Source: Clostridia bacterium
Lineage (GTDB): Bacteria; Bacillota; Clostridia; Oscillospirales; CAG-272
Length of the DNA: 50,356 bases
Direction of reading: 5' to 3'
NCBI GenBank assembly: GCA_017453305.1
Contig: JAFTKJ010000005.1
Coordinates: forward strand, 1-50,356
Positions 50,067-50,356 of this stretch are shown one piece after another (within the stretch, counting starts at the first letter, position 1; every line of letters begins with the position of its first letter). The translations under genes were made by a program, and so were the position numbers. A model generated the notes under the pieces. It worked only from the letters and a program-made list of their open reading frames with translations. It was not told the origin of the DNA and did not search any database.

Positions 50067-50356
50067 ATGCTCAAATTGCTGAAATACATGAAAAATCGGG
50101 AACGGTGGATGGTTCTCGGTTGTATTGCTTTGATCATCGGACAGATCTATTTTGATCTGACGATGCCCGACTATATGAGTGATTTGACGGTTTTGATCAA
50201 CACCCCCGGAAGTGAAATGGCAGATATTCTGTCGGTGGGAGCAAAGATGCTCGGATGTACGCTTGCAAGCGCAGCGTTGGCGATCGCTTGCGGATTTTTG
50301 ACCTCGCGCATTGCCGCAGGATATAGTTTTGCGGTCAGAGAAAAACTGTTTTCTCA
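50067..50356 (+). CDS. ABC exporter, N-terminal membrane part (truncated by window edge)
   Basis: The frame opens at the ATG at 50067 and runs off the window. The visible 96 residues begin MLKLLKYMKNRERWMVLG, contain one membrane segment (about 15-32) ending in YFDLTMPDYMSDL and a second beginning near 60, and reach SFAVREKLFS at the cut. This is the start of a type IV ABC exporter membrane domain; the ATP-binding domain should lie beyond the window. DLTMPDYMSDL is common in clostridial heterodimeric multidrug exporters, of which a second subunit often follows. It is co-transcribed with the MarR gene. Confidence 0.85.
   Translation, partial: MLKLLKYMKNRERWMVLGCIALIIGQIYFDLTMPDYMSDLTVLINTPGSEMADILSVGAKMLGCTLASAALAIACGFLTSRIAAGYSFAVREKLFS

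Overview
The window looks like chromosomal DNA from a spore-forming, low-to-moderate GC Firmicute of the class Clostridia, probably an uncultured gut lineage. The support is the ctsR-mcsA-mcsB-clpC stress operon with heptad-repeat CtsR operators, the two dipicolinate synthase genes, a SpoIVFB-like site-2 protease, strong GGAGG ribosome sites and many TTGACA-17-TATAAT promoters. I see no transposase, phage gene or CRISPR array. Species cannot be named from the sequence alone.

Layout. 1-3.2 kb: the 3' part of a sensor kinase, then a response regulator co-transcribed with an HtrA-type protease. 3.2-3.5 kb: an unusual nested inverted repeat between convergent genes. 3.5-7.6 kb: an ABC-F ATPase and a GH95-family fucosidase-like enzyme (minus strand). 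7.7-10.6 kb: complete proline pathway proB-proA-proC. 10.6-14.8 kb (minus): a membrane protein, then a secreted glucosaminidase-like protein followed by a D-amino-acid transaminase-like enzyme. 15-19.6 kb (minus): clpC, mcsB, mcsA, ctsR. 19.9-22.5 kb: dxs and a DUF1836 regulator. 22.5-24.7 kb (minus): truB, a nitroreductase and trmB. 24.9-28.2 kb: a CDP-alcohol phosphatidyltransferase, a lone acyl carrier protein and a ComEC-like protein. 28.3-30.4 kb: dipicolinate synthase A and B and an M50 protease. 30.5-36.6 kb: a five-gene operon holding a LURP-one-like protein, three alpha/beta hydrolases (two are tandem CE15-like paralogues) and a large lipoprotein with metallo-beta-lactamase and LamG-like domains. 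36.7-40.5 kb (minus): a GltS-type symporter, tmRNA with partial copies of its 3' end downstream, and an FKBP-type lipoprotein. 40.7-41.6 kb: a very cysteine-rich protein. 41.8-45.8 kb: glmM, a stand-alone GlmU-like acetyltransferase and glmS. 45.9-48.2 kb: a DUF3737 beta-helix protein overlapping a MATE exporter. 48.3-50.4 kb: an XRE regulator, a broken XRE-like remnant, a MarR regulator and the start of an ABC exporter.

Most of this is housekeeping: proteostasis (HtrA, Clp/McsB, FKBP lipoprotein, tmRNA), cell-wall precursor supply (glmM-acetyltransferase-glmS, D-amino acid transaminase, glucosaminidase), and sporulation (dpsAB, M50 protease). The parts most worth a second look are the 30.5-36.6 kb hydrolase operon, the modular hairpin array at 3.2-3.5 kb, the tmRNA 3'-end copies at 38.3-38.6 kb, the competing hairpins upstream of glmS, and the Cys-rich protein. 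Almost every operon has a readable sigma-A promoter and a hairpin terminator; these are listed separately. All functional calls come from reading motifs by eye, with no database search.
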